34,879 bases of DNA, taken from positions 1-34,879 of the forward strand of contig CATLCV010000032.1 of assembly GCA_949893755.1 (NCBI GenBank). Reading direction: 5' to 3'. The translations under genes were made by a program, and so were the position numbers. Of this stretch, positions 32,501 through 34,879 are shown piece after piece. How positions within the stretch are numbered: position 1 is the stretch's first letter; each line of letters starts with the position of its first letter. The DNA comes from an uncultured Lachnospiraceae bacterium (lineage in GTDB: Bacteria; Bacillota; Clostridia; Lachnospirales; Lachnospiraceae). Under the pieces are notes generated by a model that had not been told where the DNA came from, made no database searches, and was given only the letters and a program-made list of their open reading frames with translations.

Positions 32501-33931
32501 CTAACAATATTCTAAAAAGGCTTTATAGTCAGAAAAAATATCCCCCACTAATCCTTCATAAAACGTGTAGATAGGAAATTTCGAAGAAATTTCCGTTAAA
32601 TTTTTGAGCATTTCCTGTTCATAAATAAAACTGGAAATGATAATCAGATCAAAATCCTGGTCTCCCAACTTTCGATAATTGATTACATTTCTTCCGCCAT
32701 ATACGTGATCCTCTTTTTTTGAGTCTATAAACACGATATCGCAAACGACTTTTCCAATCAGTTTCTCATAAATTGAAAGCAAGCCTTCCGTATGTCTTCC
32801 GGTTCCATAAATTCCAATTTTGTATGCTGCCTGATTAAAGGGGATCTTTTTTAACAGGTTGACATAACGAATTTTTTGTTCATCTGCAATTGCCTGTATT
32901 TGAAGTTTTATTTTTCCGCTATCTATAAATCCCCAATAGTTTAAATCATAGAAAACATTAAAAATTTTAAGCAACGTGGATGAATCTAATATTTCAATAT
33001 CTATACACAACATATCAAGGAAAGCAAAATATTCTTGAGCAAAATTTATAAAAAGCTTTTTGGATTTCAATCCAAGGTTAATATTCTGATTGATACACGT
33101 ACGATAATTTTCTAAAGCTATAAGAAAATAATCACTGATAAACGCTAAAAACAGGTTCATTAAATCATCAAGCCTTTTGTATCGGTCTTTCATAATGGCT
33201 TCTAATATAAGTTGGCTGACTTTTATGTAGTCCACAAATTTTTTTTCGGTAAAAGCACTTATCATAGTTGAATTTTCCCGATATCTTCTTTGATATAGCT
33301 TTTCTGAAATATGTATAACTTTTTCAGCATGCTTTAAAAATGCAAAGGTAAAATAATTATCTTCATAATATAATCCTTCAGGAAATTCTATATTTGCATC
33401 CATAATCACGCTTTTTTTATAAACCGCCATACAAACTGAGACGATATAATCTCTTGGATAACAATGGGCAAAGAAATCCCATCCACTCATTATTGTTCTG
33501 TCTAATTTGGCATTCCTTCTGTCGTAAATATTTCTTTCAGATAATTTATACTGTTCCTCACAATGAATTTCTGCGTCAAAATATATAGCATCATATGACT
33601 CCTTTTCAAGCAGTTCTTTCATTGCTTTTACAGTATCTGATTTTAAGTAGTCATCAGAATCAAGAAACATGACATAATTACCTGATGCATATTTTAAACC
33701 TGCATTACGTGCAGAAGATTGCCCCTTATTTTCCTGATTTATCAATTTGAAGTATTTATGAATAGAAGTATACCTTTGGCATATTTCTAAACTGTGATCC
33801 GTAGAACCATCATTGATTAAAATTACTTCATTAAAGGAAACGGATTGACTAACAACACTGTCTAAACATTGTTCAAGATATTTCTCTACATTATAAACAG
33901 GTATGATCAGTGTAATATTTGTTTCTATCAT
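32501..33931 (-). CDS. Family 2 glycosyltransferase with C-terminal Rossmann-like module
   Basis: The 476-residue start at 33931 follows AGGA by eight bases; the frame is open nine codons further without a ribosome site. The GT-A domain has TLIIPVYNVEKYLEQCLDSV, VILINDGSTDHSLEIC, KGQSSARNAGLKYASG and YVMFLDSDDYLKSDTV. A helical middle region of about 120 residues follows, and the C-terminal module is IGIYGTGRHTEGLLSIYEKL with DIVFIDSKKED and DLIIISSFIYEQEM. The base composition is markedly AT-rich compared with the genes from gmd leftward. Confidence 0.9.
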   Translation of the reverse strand: MIETNITLIIPVYNVEKYLEQCLDSVVSQSVSFNEVILINDGSTDHSLEICQRYTSIHKYFKLINQENKGQSSARNAGLKYASGNYVMFLDSDDYLKSDTVKAMKELLEKESYDAIYFDAEIHCEEQYKLSERNIYDRRNAKLDRTIMSGWDFFAHCYPRDYIVSVCMAVYKKSVIMDANIEFPEGLYYEDNYFTFAFLKHAEKVIHISEKLYQRRYRENSTMISAFTEKKFVDYIKVSQLILEAIMKDRYKRLDDLMNLFLAFISDYFLIALENYRTCINQNINLGLKSKKLFINFAQEYFAFLDMLCIDIEILDSSTLLKIFNVFYDLNYWGFIDSGKIKLQIQAIADEQKIRYVNLLKKIPFNQAAYKIGIYGTGRHTEGLLSIYEKLIGKVVCDIVFIDSKKEDHVYGGRNVINYRKLGDQDFDLIIISSFIYEQEMLKNLTEISSKFPIYTFYEGLVGDIFSDYKAFLEYC

Positions 33932-33976
33932 TGTTTTTATCCTGTAACTTTCATGCAAACTAAAATTTGAGTCAGT

Positions 33977-34879
33977 TTAATTTCCCATCATATTAGAATG
34001 TTCCATCAGCATATAGCTGAGAGCGATTTCATCCCAAAGAATACAATATATATTGGAATTACAGAGGGCTTCAACCTGCGAAAAAATTTCTGAGCCGAAT
34101 TCTCTTACCATTATCAGTAAAATACCTTTAAATTTTTTCAAATATGCGGGTGAAAATATTGGTTTGCTGGTTTTACTCGGAGTCCATTTTTTTTCGTCAT
34201 TATCAACGATAAATAAAGGTCGTATTTCTTCCTGTTCCAATATGTCATATGTTTTCATTCCCCATTTTCCAGCACCAAATATAACTATATCATCTTGCGC
34301 TCCGACTCCCAATTTAGACATCAGAATATCAGGTAATAAATGCGCTGATTCATACAGAATGTTTTCAAGATAATATGCCTTCCAACGATGAATTAAGGTA
34401 TCCCTCAAATGGCTTCTTTCAGTCAGCGGTGCATATGAAAGATATTTTTGAGCAATTTCCAGACTTTCTCTTTTTAATTGTTTTCTATCTTTTCCGCTAA
34501 TTCCTCCGCGTCTAAAATTTGCAAGTACCATATCAATACAAACAAACTTAACATCGTTTGCATATAATCTAAGCAGCAATTCATAATCTGCGCAAATCTT
34601 ATACTTAAGTTCAAAAGCTCCATATTTAATATATACTTTCTTTTTTATAAAAACAGATGGATGAGAAATTGACATTTCAGATCTAATTCTTTCCAAACTG
34701 TTTGAAATAGAATAGTCTTCCAGTTCTCCATTTCCTTTAAATACATTTACATTCCCGTAGATAACCTCTGCATCCGACTCCCCAAAGTGCTTTGCTATTA
34801 TTTTTAATACACCAGGTTCATACCAATCATCTGAATTGATAATACCTATAATATCTCCCGTTGCCAGGGATATGCCTTT
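33977..34879 (-). CDS. Partial family 2 glycosyltransferase with C-terminal Rossmann-like module (5' end outside window)
   Basis: The last 300 codons are in the window. An apparent start at 34696 is a TTG inside the gene: translating upstream keeps the frame open to the edge and gives KGISLATGDIIGIINSDDW and then VLKIIAKHFGESDAEVIYG, the GT2 region around the metal motif. HPSVFIKKKVYIKYGAF and KICADYELLLRLY match the acceptor-side part of GT2 proteins. The C-terminal module is DIVIFGAGKWGMKTYDILE followed by PLFIVDNDEKKW. The gene is AT-rich like its neighbour, 45 bases away. The N-terminal 60 or so residues are missing. Confidence 0.85.
   Translation of the reverse strand, partial: KGISLATGDIIGIINSDDWYEPGVLKIIAKHFGESDAEVIYGNVNVFKGNGELEDYSISNSLERIRSEMSISHPSVFIKKKVYIKYGAFELKYKICADYELLLRLYANDVKFVCIDMVLANFRRGGISGKDRKQLKRESLEIAQKYLSYAPLTERSHLRDTLIHRWKAYYLENILYESAHLLPDILMSKLGVGAQDDIVIFGAGKWGMKTYDILEQEEIRPLFIVDNDEKKWTPSKTSKPIFSPAYLKKFKGILLIMVREFGSEIFSQVEALCNSNIYCILWDEIALSYMLMEHSNMMGN

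Noticed and set aside
34617-34696. A gene start at 34696 for the last minus-strand gene
   Set aside because: The codon is a TTG inside a frame that continues to the window edge with clear GT2 sequence upstream.
1-34879. CRISPR array, tRNA genes or insertion sequence ends
   Set aside because: No regularly spaced repeats, cloverleaf sequences or transposase reading frames were seen on either strand.

Overview
The window looks like a chromosomal segment from a motile Gram-positive Clostridia bacterium, most likely Lachnospiraceae (inferred from gene content and style; no rRNA or marker gene is present). The reasons are strong AGGAGG-type ribosome sites, a short flagellin, Uma2 and AAA-ATPase-like/PD-(D/E)XK proteins of the kind common in gut clostridia, and teichoic-acid-type enzymes. 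It is almost entirely a surface-glycan and flagellin-modification region. No tRNA, rRNA, CRISPR array or recognisable transposase was found.

Right arm (34879 to 21908, minus strand): a glycan operon. It starts with four family-2 glycosyltransferases, the first cut by the window edge, and a DUF4422 glycosyltransferase. These are followed by a ribulose-phosphate 3-epimerase homologue, the complete GDP-L-fucose route downstream of fructose-6-phosphate except phosphomannomutase (manA, manC, gmd, fcl), an IspD/TarI-type cytidylyltransferase and a small secreted protein.

Centre (17079 to 21785, plus strand): a separate unit facing the opposite way. It has its own sigma-A-like promoter and a rho-independent terminator. 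It encodes a Uma2 nuclease-fold protein and two AAA-ATPase-like/PD-(D/E)XK proteins whose last ~340 residues are nearly identical, plus two decayed fragments of the same broad family.

Left arm (16899 to 1475, minus strand): flagellin with its own terminator, then a tight gene series. The series holds a glycosyltransferase with helical repeats, a TagF-like transferase fused to a propeller-like domain, a TagD-like cytidylyltransferase fused to a Gfo/Idh/MocA oxidoreductase, a glycerophosphodiesterase, an FGGY-type kinase homologue, an iron alcohol dehydrogenase, a LicC-like nucleotidyltransferase and a second TagB/TagF-like transferase. Three surface-protein genes follow: two homologous secreted proteins and a membrane-anchored protein between them. 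My reading (inference) is that the first part makes a CDP-activated polyol or related phosphate and attaches it to a flagellin glycan. C. difficile type A flagellin modification is a known precedent for phosphodiester-linked decoration encoded beside fliC.

Far left (1 to 1260, minus strand): a methyltransferase with its own strong promoter, and the start of another gene. These and the glycosyltransferases at the far right are visibly more AT-rich than the middle. Seven proteins in the window carry the same kind of small Rossmann-like module fused to different catalytic domains.
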